A stretch of 64,000 nt of DNA from Snodgrassella alvi wkB2 (GCF_000600005.1 NZ_CP007446.1:310001-374000); one strand, 5' to 3'; shown: positions 18,575 through 27,969, counted from the stretch's first letter. The notes: generated by a model not told the origin, from the letters alone. Made by a program: numbers and translations.

Positions 18575-20050
18575 ATGATCACTTTAGCTGAATATCAGCA
18601 ACAAATGACTGCCGGCTATACTCATATTCCATTAGTACAGGAAGTGCTGGCAGATATGGATACACCATTGTCACTTTACCTGAAACTGGCAAATAAACCA
18701 TTCAGCTATTTGCTGGAGTCGGTAGTAAATGGTGAGCGTTTTGGTCGATATTCTTTTATCGGTTTGCCCTGTGATACCTATATTAAAATATCCGGACAAA
18801 ACACAAGGGTATACCAGAAAAATCAGCTAATAGAAACGCATCAGGGTAATCCGCTGGAATTCATTAAAACATTTCAGAACAGATATAAAACTCCTGATAT
18901 TCCTGACTTGCCAAGATTTACAGGCGGATTGGTAGGTTATTTCGGATATGAAACCATTTATCATTTTGAACAAATAGCCCACCGGCTGAAGCAGGCAGAC
19001 AAACCTAATCCGATTGGTGTGCCTGATATTTTTCTGCTGCTTTCCTTAGAGCTGGCGGTTGTGGATAATTTATCAGGCAAAATTTATCTGATTGTTTATG
19101 CCGATACCAGTAAAAAAGATGGTTATCAGCAGGCCAGAGCACGTTTAGAAGAGTTACGCACCGCGCTGCGTCAGAGTGTGCAGTTACCATTGTCACTTGG
19201 CAGTGAATTAACTGAGCCTGTGGCAGAAACTGGCGAAGAACAATATAAAAATTATGTTAAACAAGTAAAAGAGTACATTCTCAATGGCGATTGTATGCAG
19301 GTTGTCCCCAGTCAGCGCCTCAGCATGCCTTTTTACGATAATCCATTGAGTCTGTACCGTGCTCTGCGTACTTTGAATCCTTCCCCTTATTTATTTTATT
19401 ATCATTTTGACGACTTCTATGTGGTGGGGTCTTCTCCGGAAATTCTGGTAAGACGTGAACAAAGCAGCGTTACCGTACGTCCTATTGCCGGAACGCGTCC
19501 TCGGGGCAGAACACCAGACGAAGATCAGGCACTGGCACAGGATCTGATAAATGATCCCAAAGAAGTGGCCGAGCATGTCATGCTAATTGATCTTGGACGC
19601 AATGATGTCGGACGCATTAGTAAAATCGGTCAGGTAAAAGTTACCGATAAAATGATTATCGAACGCTATTCTCATGTAATGCATCTGGTATCCAATGTTG
19701 AAGGTGAATTACAGGATGGAACATCGAATCTGGATGTACTGGCTGCCACCTTTCCGGCTGGTACGCTTTCAGGCGCACCAAAAATGCGTGCTCTGGAAAT
19801 CATCGAAGAACTGGAGCCAAACAAACGTGGTGTTTATGGCGGAGCAGCCGGTTATCTGAGTTTTTCCGGAGATATGGATTTATGTATCGCTATTCGTACT
19901 GGTGTTGTCAGAAACAATACACTATATGTACAAAGTGGTGGCGGTATCGTCTTTGATTCAGATGAAGAGCTGGAATGGCAGGAAACTCAAAATAAAGCCA
20001 GAGCAGTAATCAGAGCGGCGCATATGGTGCAGCAGGGTCTGGATAAGTAA
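18575..20050 (+). CDS. trpE: Anthranilate synthase component I
   Basis: TrpE converts chorismate to anthranilate with ammonia from TrpG, the first step of tryptophan synthesis. The 491 residues show the N-terminal feedback region ([18 protein letters not shown]), then the chorismate-binding domain with [36 protein letters not shown] and [11 protein letters not shown]. The Ser of LLES, which in TrpE contributes to tryptophan binding, is present. The gene stands alone; trpG and the rest of the pathway are not adjacent, as in Neisseria. Confidence 0.95.
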   Translation: MITLAEYQQQMTAGYTHIPLVQEVLADMDTPLSLYLKLANKPFSYLLESVVNGERFGRYSFIGLPCDTYIKISGQNTRVYQKNQLIETHQGNPLEFIKTFQNRYKTPDIPDLPRFTGGLVGYFGYETIYHFEQIAHRLKQADKPNPIGVPDIFLLLSLELAVVDNLSGKIYLIVYADTSKKDGYQQARARLEELRTALRQSVQLPLSLGSELTEPVAETGEEQYKNYVKQVKEYILNGDCMQVVPSQRLSMPFYDNPLSLYRALRTLNPSPYLFYYHFDDFYVVGSSPEILVRREQSSVTVRPIAGTRPRGRTPDEDQALAQDLINDPKEVAEHVMLIDLGRNDVGRISKIGQVKVTDKMIIERYSHVMHLVSNVEGELQDGTSNLDVLAATFPAGTLSGAPKMRALEIIEELEPNKRGVYGGAAGYLSFSGDMDLCIAIRTGVVRNNTLYVQSGGGIVFDSDEELEWQETQNKARAVIRAAHMVQQGLDK

Positions 20051-20072
20051 AGCAGATAATTAGTTACTTAGA

Positions 20073-20127
20073 ATTAACTATGGTTGATGCACTATTATTT
20101 ATAACTATTCCATCAACCATAGTTAAT
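20073..20127. repeat. 17-bp perfect inverted repeat between trpE and the modD-like gene
   Basis: Arms 20073-20089 and 20111-20127 are exact reverse complements around a 21-nt AT-rich loop. It lies between convergent genes and could be a shared terminator, but it lacks a T-run on either side. Confidence 0.6.
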
Positions 20128-20185
20128 GTCGTCGCCAATACTATGCAGTAAACCATCAGCTAATCATTTAAAACACAAATTAGCA

Positions 20186-21031
20186 TTAAACAGGTTTCAA
20201 TTTCACTTTAATATCTGCCGGCGGAGCATAATAGGGCGCAGAGGTAACCAGTAATTGCGCTCCCGCACGAACATATTCCGCTATATTTAATAAAGTAACG
20301 CCACCGGCAGCAGACAATAAACTCATTGGCGCTAATATTTGCTGTTTTGCCAACACCATTGCAAATTCTTCCGGCGTAAATTTATCCAGCTGTACAATAT
20401 CTGCCTGTGCTGCCAGTGCTGCGAAAGCCTCTTCGATATTATCTGCTTCGACAATAATTTTCTTTTCCGGCGCAGCATACTTTAAACGCGTTACCATAGC
20501 AGCCCAATCATCCGGCTGTGCATAAAAATGGCGGTGATTGGCAAACAGCAAAACAGACTCAGCTGTGCCGGCACGATGTAATATTCCTCCGCCATCTATT
20601 ACAGCCGCAATAGCCAGAGATTTCGTACCGGGAATACTCTTACGCGTGCAGGCAATTTGTACCAGCGGATTAATCTCATGTGCACTAGCCAGCATTTGCG
20701 CCATATATTGTGCTACACCACTGCACCATTCCAGTACATTCTGTGCCACCTTCCAGCCCTGATGCAGATTTTCAGCTTGACCAAAAGCGGTTAACAGCAC
20801 GGTTTCAGCATTAACATCAGCACCATCTTGTTCTTGTATCATTACTTCCAGCCCAAGTTTCTGCAATAGCCTGGCCGCAATGGCCACACCACTAACCCTG
20901 CCAGCTTTCTGGCGACAGAATGTCATTTTTCCAGCCTGCCGGCCAAAACCTAAAGCACGGGTGGTTAAATCACCATAAGCGATATCATCGAGTAATAGTT
21001 TATCCAGCTCAGCATCAGATAAATAAAACAT
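20186..21031 (-). CDS. modD: ModD-like phosphoribosyltransferase (NadC paralogue)
   Basis: 281 residues of the quinolinate phosphoribosyltransferase fold. MFYLSDAELDKLLLDDIAYGDLTTRAL and TRKSIPGTKSLAIAAVIDGGG...HRAGTAESVLLFANHRHF match the ModD branch; NadC would read differently after TRKT (PGLR, then a KYAV segment). ModD proteins are found near molybdate transporters, but their reaction is not established. Here no mod genes are near; instead two ABC half-transporters lie 97 nt upstream on the same strand. A role linked to metal or siderophore handling is therefore possible but unproven. Confidence 0.75.
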   Translation of the reverse strand: MFYLSDAELDKLLLDDIAYGDLTTRALGFGRQAGKMTFCRQKAGRVSGVAIAARLLQKLGLEVMIQEQDGADVNAETVLLTAFGQAENLHQGWKVAQNVLEWCSGVAQYMAQMLASAHEINPLVQIACTRKSIPGTKSLAIAAVIDGGGILHRAGTAESVLLFANHRHFYAQPDDWAAMVTRLKYAAPEKKIIVEADNIEEAFAALAAQADIVQLDKFTPEEFAMVLAKQQILAPMSLLSAAGGVTLLNIAEYVRAGAQLLVTSAPYYAPPADIKVKLKPV

Positions 21032-21128
21032 GGTATTTCCCCGTTAAATGAATGACTGCAACCTGCGCCTGTTTCTTATCAGTTATGTCGCTATAGCATG
21101 TACCGATAATTATGAGAAAAATAATTAA

Positions 21129-22862
21129 TCAATAATTAACAGATAATGCTTGTTTTTGAAAACTATAGAGCTTAGTAAATAAACCATTATTGTCCATCAA
21201 GTCTTGGTAATTACCTTGTTCCGCAATTGAGCCTTTATCCAGAACAATAATATTATCCGCACCGATAATCGTTTTTAAACGATGAGCAATAACGATTACA
21301 GTCCTGTCTTTGACCAGACTGGCGATTGCTTCCTGAATATAAATCTCATTTTCAGGATCCAATGAGGCGGTAGCCTCATCAAGCAAAATAATAGGAGCAT
21401 TTTTTAATAATGCTCTGGCAATTGAGATTCGTTGCCTTTCACCGCCCGATAATTTACTGCCGTTTTCACCTATTAAGGTATTCCAGCCATCAGGTAATCG
21501 GGCAATTAGTTCATCACATCTGGCTATTTTAGCGGCAAGTTTGACTTCTTCATCAGATGCATTATGCCTTCCGATGCGAATATTGTTCATAATCGTATCA
21601 TCAAACAATACCACCTGTTGGAAAACAAAAGCCATTGAATGCATCAAGGTTTCAGGGTCAATTTGCTTAATATCGAGATTACCAATGGTAATCCTCCCCG
21701 AATTTACATCCCAAAAGCGCGCAATCAATTGTAATAAAGTACTTTTACCACTACCTGATGGTCCAACTAATGCTGTCATTTTTCCTTCCGGAATAGTGCA
21801 GCTTAAATTATTAATAACGTTTATTTGATTGTAGGAAAAATTAACATGATCAATATTGATAGTATGATTAGCAAAAGTCACATCTTCTTTTCCTTCCATA
21901 ATAGACTCAGTTTGTAAACTCCTCATTCTATCGATTGAAACAAGCATATAAAACAGCTCGGGTAATAATGTCAAAATAGAAATCAGAGGGCTATAAATTC
22001 GTGAACTGATAATAACAAAGGCAATAAAAGTAATTGGATTTAAGCTGCCAGAAACCATCAGCGAAACACCGAGTAAAACCACTATGCCTAAACCGACTTG
22101 TAATGTCATAGTAGACAAAGTGACAATAATTCCTCCTATTCCTTCAAACTTAATTGATGCCCACATCATTTTTTTAAGGGCTTTATCCAGACGTTGGAAT
22201 TTTTTACCACTTATTCCGTAACCTTTGATAATTTTAATACCATCCAGATATTCCTGAACTTCGTCGGAAACAATTAATTTAGCCTGAACATGTTTTTCAC
22301 CAAATTTTTGTTCAAGTCTTTTACCAATAACAACAATAATAATAGAAATCGGCAGAGTACAAAAAATAGCACCAGCCATCCGCCAATCATAAAATGCCAA
22401 TAAACAACAAGTTATCAGACTGCTGATTGAATAACCGATTAATTGAGGTATCACATGGCTAAGCATGTTTTCAATAACGGCACAATCACCCATAATATTA
22501 GCCGTAAGTTCAGAAAGATCTTTTCGGTTGAAAAAACTAAGCGGTAGTTTGCGGATTTTTTCAGCAACTTCAATTCGGGTATTGGCAGCCAGACTAACAG
22601 CATTAGCGTAAGTTTTTTCATATTCTCTTTTATAACAAAATAAGAATAATAAGGCTGAAACTACGCCTGCTCCCGCCATAATCCATAAGTAATTTATATT
22701 TACAGGAATTTGGTCAGTTAATGGCTTAATTAGCAGGATAATTATCTGTAATAAAATGACAAACGGTAACATTAATGTCAAATTAGAGATGATACAGGCG
22801 ATAATAGCTTGATTAAGATTTTTATTCTCTGCATCAGACAACATCAATAATTTTTTAAACAT
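21129..22862 (-). CDS. ABC half-transporter, ATP-binding/permease (YbtQ/IrtB-like)
   Basis: About 577 residues from ATG 22862 (a longer start at 22877 is possible). An N-terminal exporter-type membrane domain with about six helices is followed by an ATPase with Walker A GPSGSGKST, Q-loop FVFQQVVLF, signature LSGGERQRISIARALL and Walker B IILLDEATASLD. It overlaps the preceding ABC gene by 8 nt, so the two products most likely form a heterodimer. Pairs of this kind (YbtP/YbtQ, IrtA/IrtB) import iron-siderophore complexes despite their exporter fold. The Fur box before the operon supports an iron role. Confidence 0.82.
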   Translation of the reverse strand: MFKKLLMLSDAENKNLNQAIIACIISNLTLMLPFVILLQIIILLIKPLTDQIPVNINYLWIMAGAGVVSALLFLFCYKREYEKTYANAVSLAANTRIEVAEKIRKLPLSFFNRKDLSELTANIMGDCAVIENMLSHVIPQLIGYSISSLITCCLLAFYDWRMAGAIFCTLPISIIIVVIGKRLEQKFGEKHVQAKLIVSDEVQEYLDGIKIIKGYGISGKKFQRLDKALKKMMWASIKFEGIGGIIVTLSTMTLQVGLGIVVLLGVSLMVSGSLNPITFIAFVIISSRIYSPLISILTLLPELFYMLVSIDRMRSLQTESIMEGKEDVTFANHTINIDHVNFSYNQINVINNLSCTIPEGKMTALVGPSGSGKSTLLQLIARFWDVNSGRITIGNLDIKQIDPETLMHSMAFVFQQVVLFDDTIMNNIRIGRHNASDEEVKLAAKIARCDELIARLPDGWNTLIGENGSKLSGGERQRISIARALLKNAPIILLDEATASLDPENEIYIQEAIASLVKDRTVIVIAHRLKTIIGADNIIVLDKGSIAEQGNYQDLMDNNGLFTKLYSFQKQALSVNY

Positions 22863-24687
22863 ATGCCACCTCATCATCTTGACCAGACTGATACATTTGC
22901 CAATTTAATGTTTGCTTATAGTATTGCCACATTTTGTAATAGGTATGATGCTTATCAATTAGCTGCTCATGCGTTCCTTTTTCAACAATTCGACCTTTAT
23001 CTAATACCACAATTTGATTTGCATCTTTTATTGTTGATAAACGATGAGCAATCATAATAACGGTTTTACCCTGCATCAAAACTTTCAAGGCAAGCTGAAT
23101 TTTGTATTCATTTTCAGGATCAGCAAAAGAAGTGGCTTCATCAAGAATTAAAATAGGTGAGTTTTTTAATAATGCGCGGGCGATTGCTAAACGTTGCATT
23201 TCACCGCCTGAAAGATGCAGTCCTTTAGTACCTATTACCGACTGATAGCCGTCTGGCAGCTTTTCAATAAATTCGTGACATTGTGCAGCTTTAGAGGCGG
23301 CAATAACTTCATCTAACCGGGCATCGGGTTTGCCGATTTTAATATTATCTAAAATAGTTTGTTTAAAGAGAAAAACATCCTGAAACACAAAACTCACTAA
23401 CGACAATAAATACTCACTTTTCATTTGCTTAATATCTACACCACCAATCGTTATCGAACCTTCATCAGGATCAAAGAAGCGAGGAATAAGCAATGAAACT
23501 GTACTTTTACCACTGCCGGAAAGCCCAACCAGAGCAGTAGTTGTTCCTTGTTTTGCCGTAAACGAAATGTGATTTAGCGCATTATTTTCTGAAGCCTCGC
23601 TACCCTGAATCTTATTGTAGGCAAAAGTGACATCATTAAAACCAATATCATAATGATTTACTTCTAAACCGAATTCGGGTTCAGCTAAAGGTTTTACGTT
23701 TAAAACACTATCCATATTTTCAACGCTTTTAACTGCTTTTTGAAGGCCCTGAGAAACATACATCAGTTTTAAAAAAGGCGCTGGTAACGCCAGTGAGAAA
23801 ATTAAATAAAAAATAGAAGCTAAGATAAAATTTGCATAATTATCTACAGAACCGAGTAAGAAAATTATTACCGGGAGAATAAAAAGATAGATGTTATTTA
23901 ATATCAGTAGAAAAAATGCCATATGATATTTAAAACAATCAGTAAACTTAAGGCAAAATACTTGATACGCTTTGATTGACTCATAAAAGCGTTTAAATGA
24001 GAAAAAAGTTTGATTGAAAGCTTTTACAACAGCAATACCACGAATATATTCAACTGAAGCATTACTCATATCAATGAGTCGATTTTGAAACTCCTGCATA
24101 TGGTTTTTAATATCTTTACGACGGTAGCCGCTTATCAAAACAATATAAGCCAAAATAATGGGTACTAGCGTTGCCAACCCTAAACGCCAGTCAAAAACAG
24201 CTAAAATAATTAAAATGATAATCGGAGTCGCAAACGAACCAACCATATCAGGGAGTTGATGAGCAATAAAAATTTCTATCTTTTCAATATCATCATCAAC
24301 GATTTTTCGTAACTCTCCACTCGAATGTTCAGTATAAAATCCTAATGGTAAATATGATAAATACCGAACGAAATTATATTTCAAATAGTAAAGCGTTTTA
24401 AACGCAGCAATATGCGAGAAGCAGAGTGCAAGGAAATTAAAAAATAGCGACAATGCAGCCGCAATAAAAGCCAGCCAACCATAATGAATAATAAGCCCGT
24501 TATTTAATACGTCCTTATTGGCTAAACTCATTATTAATTCGTAAACAATATAATAAACCGAAATAAAAGGGATAAAAGCAGTAGCAACACTTAAAACTGA
24601 AAATAAACAAGATAAAATAATTAAAATTTTATTTTTAAAGGTGAGTTGCCAAAGTCGAAAAGCAGGACTGTTATTACACGGTTTCAT
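22855..24687 (-). CDS. ABC half-transporter, ATP-binding/permease (YbtP/IrtA-like)
   Basis: 610 residues: membrane domain with about six helices, then an ATPase with Walker A GLSGSGKST, Q-loop FVFQDVFLF, signature LSGGEMQRLAIARALL and Walker B LILDEATSFADPENE (SFAD rather than SALD, often seen in this subgroup). The coupling segment SSGELRKIVDDDIEKIEIFIAH resembles YbtP/IrtA-type proteins. It is the first gene of the unit; the start ATG 24687 lies about 20 nt from a Fur box overlapping the promoter. The substrate (siderophore, haem-like or other metallophore) is not visible; no receptor or biosynthesis gene is nearby. Base composition is more AT-rich than the flanks. Confidence 0.82.
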   Translation of the reverse strand: MKPCNNSPAFRLWQLTFKNKILIILSCLFSVLSVATAFIPFISVYYIVYELIMSLANKDVLNNGLIIHYGWLAFIAAALSLFFNFLALCFSHIAAFKTLYYLKYNFVRYLSYLPLGFYTEHSSGELRKIVDDDIEKIEIFIAHQLPDMVGSFATPIIILIILAVFDWRLGLATLVPIILAYIVLISGYRRKDIKNHMQEFQNRLIDMSNASVEYIRGIAVVKAFNQTFFSFKRFYESIKAYQVFCLKFTDCFKYHMAFFLLILNNIYLFILPVIIFLLGSVDNYANFILASIFYLIFSLALPAPFLKLMYVSQGLQKAVKSVENMDSVLNVKPLAEPEFGLEVNHYDIGFNDVTFAYNKIQGSEASENNALNHISFTAKQGTTTALVGLSGSGKSTVSLLIPRFFDPDEGSITIGGVDIKQMKSEYLLSLVSFVFQDVFLFKQTILDNIKIGKPDARLDEVIAASKAAQCHEFIEKLPDGYQSVIGTKGLHLSGGEMQRLAIARALLKNSPILILDEATSFADPENEYKIQLALKVLMQGKTVIMIAHRLSTIKDANQIVVLDKGRIVEKGTHEQLIDKHHTYYKMWQYYKQTLNWQMYQSGQDDEVAYV

Positions 24688-24706
24688 TAAATGAGTACCT
24701 TATTAA

Positions 24707-24725
24707 AGTAATAATAATCATTATC
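24707..24725 (-). promoter_or_regulatory. Fur box at the ABC-transporter promoter
   Basis: These 19 bases match 16 of 19 positions of the classical Fur consensus GATAATGATAATCATTATC. On the minus strand a TTGTTA -35, 17-nt spacer and GATAAT -10 overlap it, so Fur-Fe(II) would block RNA polymerase. This predicts induction of the ABC pair under iron limitation. Confidence 0.75.
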
Positions 24726-24739
24726 ATCTATAATGTATA

Positions 24740-25230
24740 AAATAACAATTCTTTTTATAAAACAAACAATATTATGGAGTGTGTTAATAAAATCGCAGGC
24801 CTTTAGTGCAACAAATTTTGCACTGGGTCATGATTTTGAGCTGATACGTGACCACAATGGAAAAGATTGCTCGACTTCTTAAAACTATCTTAATGACGAA
24901 CAGTTGATTAAATAATTAACTCAGTTAAATTATCGAGCAGAGTTATTTATTGCATTATGAGAATTTATTTTTGATTCCGTTCTAAAATAGATTTCTGACT
25001 GAAACGAGAGGATATATTAAAAATTGTTCTACGATATTCAATGAACTCTATTTGATTGATTCATGACAATTTATTTTGCTTTTAGTTGTCAATAATTCCT
25101 AATAAAGATAACAGATTGTCAGTGATGTTCTCATTTCATAAGCTATATCTATCTGAATGAAATTCAGGTACAAAAAATGTAAGCTAAAACAGTTAATACT
25201 CAAAGTATTATTTCAATAGCTGTAGAAAAA
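24740..25230. other. AT-rich spacer with no intact gene, possible gene remnant
   Basis: About 490 nt between the ABC operon and the LepA-like gene. A short open stretch near 24798-24880 reads ATNFALGHDFELIRDHNGKD and then hits stops in all frames. It looks like decayed coding sequence, but I cannot assign a family. Confidence 0.35.
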
Positions 25231-25263
25231 CTAAGAGGGTATAGAAAAAGCATACCCTCTTAG
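25231..25263 (-). terminator. Terminator of the LepA-like gene
   Basis: A 12-bp stem, 25231-25242 with 25252-25263, is followed on the minus strand by TTTTTCTAC. It lies 28 nt after the stop codon. Confidence 0.88.
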
Positions 25264-25290
25264 CTTTAAATTGATAGAGATAAACATTTA

Positions 25291-27087
25291 TCAGCTAATA
25301 TCCAGCACTGCATGGAATGCAGCTTGAGGAATATCTACACCGCCAAATTTACGTTGTCTGACTTTATTATCCTTTATATTTTTAGCAATTTTTCTCTTTT
25401 TGGATAGAGAGCCGGAATATCCTTTTCCGGTTACGCTTTTTCGTAAGGGCGGAATATCCTCACGCGCAATAACTCTGTTTTCAACCACAGACTGAACTGG
25501 CATGGGATATAACTTGCGCGGAATCACATGCTTCATTTTCAGAGCTATTTGCTTACCGCGTTCATAACTACTGCTGCGCGGTAAAATAAATGAAAATGCA
25601 TCTACTATTTCATCATTCAGCCAGATATCCATTTTCACAAGATCAGACGCAATATAACATCTGTCGCGGTAATCAACTGAAGCATAACCATGCGTGATGG
25701 ATTTTAGTGAATTGAAAAAAGTATAGGCAATTTCAGAAATCGGCAGCTTAAAAAATAGTTCCGCCATTTTATTATTGAGGTAGGTCATATCAACGAATAT
25801 GCCTCGCTTTTCCTGGCACAGATTCATAATTTCGCCAATATTTTCCACAGGAATAATAATGGCTGACTCAATAAAGGGTTCTTCAATGGAAGCTATTTTT
25901 TCAAAACTCGGTAACAATGTCGGATTATTTACCGTTATTATCTGGCCATTCGTAAGCGTTACTCGATACTCAACACTGGGAAACGTAGAAATAATTTCAA
26001 TACCATGCTCCCGTTCAAGTCTTTCCTGAATAATTTCCATGTGCAAAATGCCTAGAAAGCCACATCGAAAGCCACTGCCAAGTGCCAGAGAATTTTCCTG
26101 TTGATAAACAAAGGCCGAATCATTCAGAGCCAGTTTTTCTATCGCATCGCGCAGCTTTTCCTGTTCCTCATTTTTAATAGGAAACAAGCCTGCATATACC
26201 ATGGGTTTAACATCTTTATATCCGGGTACGGGCGGAGTGTCTGGTGCATTAATATCAATTAATGTATCACCAACTTTCACATTGGACACCACCTTTATAT
26301 TAGTAGAAATATAACCTACCTCGCCCGCAACAAGCGTTTCAACAGACCTCATTTCAGGCAGAAATACACCAATCTGTAATGCTTCAAACTCCAGTTCACT
26401 TTTGATCATTTTAATTTTCTGACCATTAGTCACCGAACCATTGAAGATACGGACATGCAGAACTACACCACGATACATATCGTAATGCGAATCAAAAATT
26501 AAAGCTTGAAGAGGACGATTCTGCTCACCACTAGGTGCCGGTATTTCTTTAACAATAGCATTCAGAATATTATCGACTCCGGCCCCTGTTCTGGCCGAAG
26601 CCAATATAATATTATCCAGATTAATCCCATCCAGCTCTTCGAGCTCTTTGGTAACACGTTCTACATCCGCATTTGGCATATCAATCTTATTGATAACCGG
26701 AATAATCGTTAAATTCTGTTCCTGCGCTAATTTTAAATTAGCAATAGTCTGAGCCTGCACTCCCTGTGTGGCATCAATCACCAATAATGCCCCTTCACAA
26801 GCGGCTAAACTGCGGGAAACTTCATAGGCAAAGTCAGTATGACCGGGTGTATCAATCAAATTAAGTTCATACTCAGCCTGATCTTCGGCCTGATAATACA
26901 TGCGCACAGTCTGGAGCTTAATAGTAATACCGCGCTCTCTTTCAAGCTCCATATTATCTAATAATTGCTCTTTCATTTCTCTTTCGCTGACCGTTTTTGT
27001 CATTTCAATTAACCTGTCAGCCAGCGTAGATTTACCATGATCAATATGAGCAATAATACAAAAATTTCTAATATTATTTAGGTTCAT
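25291..27087 (-). CDS. LepA/EF4-like translational GTPase, divergent accessory copy
   Basis: 598 residues with complete LepA architecture: G1 AHIDHGKST (13-21), RERGIT (50-55), DTPGH (79-83), NKID (133-136), domain II, domains III/V and the EF4-specific C-terminal domain. EF4 back-translocates or rescues stalled ribosomes. Several stretches (REMKEQLLDNMELERERGIT, PLQALIFDSHYDMYRGVV) look more like Firmicutes LepA than neisserial LepA. The C-terminal tail reads GYSGSLSKKRKIAKN where canonical LepA has CYGGDITRKKKLLEK. lepB does not follow, unlike the usual lepA-lepB operon. A MerR regulator is divergent. I infer a second, regulated, horizontally acquired LepA; the housekeeping copy would be elsewhere. 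Confidence 0.82.
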   Translation of the reverse strand: MNLNNIRNFCIIAHIDHGKSTLADRLIEMTKTVSEREMKEQLLDNMELERERGITIKLQTVRMYYQAEDQAEYELNLIDTPGHTDFAYEVSRSLAACEGALLVIDATQGVQAQTIANLKLAQEQNLTIIPVINKIDMPNADVERVTKELEELDGINLDNIILASARTGAGVDNILNAIVKEIPAPSGEQNRPLQALIFDSHYDMYRGVVLHVRIFNGSVTNGQKIKMIKSELEFEALQIGVFLPEMRSVETLVAGEVGYISTNIKVVSNVKVGDTLIDINAPDTPPVPGYKDVKPMVYAGLFPIKNEEQEKLRDAIEKLALNDSAFVYQQENSLALGSGFRCGFLGILHMEIIQERLEREHGIEIISTFPSVEYRVTLTNGQIITVNNPTLLPSFEKIASIEEPFIESAIIIPVENIGEIMNLCQEKRGIFVDMTYLNNKMAELFFKLPISEIAYTFFNSLKSITHGYASVDYRDRCYIASDLVKMDIWLNDEIVDAFSFILPRSSSYERGKQIALKMKHVIPRKLYPMPVQSVVENRVIAREDIPPLRKSVTGKGYSGSLSKKRKIAKNIKDNKVRQRKFGGVDIPQAAFHAVLDIS

Positions 27088-27127
27088 ATTCCCATTCTTT
27101 CAGATTTTATTCATTTAATAGGCATTA

Positions 27128-27160
27128 AATGTAATAATTAGAGTAACTCGAAGTCAAGCT
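27128..27160 (-). promoter_or_regulatory. MerR-type promoter/operator of the LepA-like gene
   Basis: On the minus strand TTGACT (27157-27152) is followed by an 18-nt spacer to TACATT. The spacer contains an imperfect dyad, TTCGAGT/TACTCTAA, centred on GAGTAACTC (27141-27149). A long spacer with a dyad between -35 and -10 is the hallmark of MerR-activated promoters. It faces the LepA-like gene. Confidence 0.7.
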
Positions 27161-27221
27161 TAATATCCCGTCTTTACTAATTGTGATATTTTGTTGATTT
27201 ATAAAACTAAAGAGGTAAAAA

Positions 27222-27659
27222 ATGGTGGATTTACAGGATTGTATTTTATCAATAGCCAATAATGGGCAGTTAAGCCTCAAACCCAAATATTCCGTAACCG
27301 AAGCGGCTCAAATTCTTGGATTATCAGCACATACTCTGCGCTATTACGATTCCCTTAATCTATTCCCGTTCTTACAGAGAGATCTGTATGACAAAAGATT
27401 TTTTTCAGATGCAGATTTACAATGGGCTAAATTAATCGAGTGTTTACGCAACGCCAATATGTCCATAAAAGATGTTCAACACTATGTAGAGCTCTGTTTG
27501 CAAGGAGACAAAACACTGGATCAGCGGCTGAATATAATTAGCCAGCAAGAACAAAAGCTGTTCGACACCATGGAAACATTAAAAAAGCAAATAGCATTGT
27601 TGAGATTTAAAAAAGAATACTATGAAAATGCTAAACTCAAAAAAGACCTTGATAAATAG
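27222..27659 (+). CDS. MerR-family transcriptional regulator
   Basis: 145 residues: winged helix-turn-helix YSVTEAAQILGLSAHTLRYYDSLNLFPF (about 23-50), the wing with DKRFFSDADLQW, a linker with CLRNANMSIKDVQHYVELC, then a dimerisation coiled coil to the C-terminus (QQEQKLFDTMETLKKQIALLRFKKEYYENAK). It has no Cys-rich metal site, so it is closer to the BmrR/AdhR-like branch. Divergent from the LepA-like gene across a MerR-style promoter; it most likely activates that gene. The effector is unknown. Confidence 0.87.
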   Translation: MVDLQDCILSIANNGQLSLKPKYSVTEAAQILGLSAHTLRYYDSLNLFPFLQRDLYDKRFFSDADLQWAKLIECLRNANMSIKDVQHYVELCLQGDKTLDQRLNIISQQEQKLFDTMETLKKQIALLRFKKEYYENAKLKKDLDK

Positions 27660-27831
27660 TACTGTCATCTAATCACAAGTAAAAGGAAATAGAGGCTATA
27701 AACAAGTCAACATCCTTATCAGCAGATAGTGGAGTCAAATAAAACCGCAAAGACTGAGTCAAAGGCGCCAAAAATAAACTTAGTAAAAACAGTTGAATGA
27801 GAAGAAAGTCAAAAATAAATGCAGGCAGGAG

Positions 27832-27860
27832 TTGACAGGGGATTTGTGGAGGCGTATAGT
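27832..27860 (+). promoter_or_regulatory. rrn operon promoter
   Basis: Consensus TTGACA (27832-27837), 17-nt spacer, TATAGT (27855-27860). It stands about 220 nt before 16S. A second promoter upstream is possible but not evident. Confidence 0.85.
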
Positions 27861-27929
27861 TCGCCTTCTTCGCTGATGACGCGACACGAAACAAACGAAC
27901 AGTTTAAAGTAGAACGCAGTCGAAAGCAA

Positions 27930-27941
27930 CGCTCTTTAACA
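27930..27941 (+). promoter_or_regulatory. boxA antitermination site in the rrn leader
   Basis: CGCTCTTTAACA matches the rrn boxA core (TGCTCTTTAACA), the binding site of NusB-NusE (S10). A similar GATCTTTAACAAATT lies at about 29955-29969 in the 16S-23S spacer. Confidence 0.75.
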
Positions 27942-27950
27942 GAACAGATT

Positions 27951-27969
27951 ACCGATAAGTGTGAGTGCC
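27951..27969 (+). other. 5' strand of the pre-16S RNase III processing stem
   Basis: Positions 27951-27969 pair with 29645-29663 after 16S (18 Watson-Crick pairs and one G-U). The two halves bracket 16S and form the RNase III stem of the precursor. Confidence 0.75.

Noticed and set aside
20186-21031. Assignment as NadC (quinolinate phosphoribosyltransferase)
   Set aside because: The core reads TRKSIPGTKSLAIAAV...HRAGTAESVLLF, which is the ModD form; NadC has TRKTxPGLR followed by a KYAV segment.
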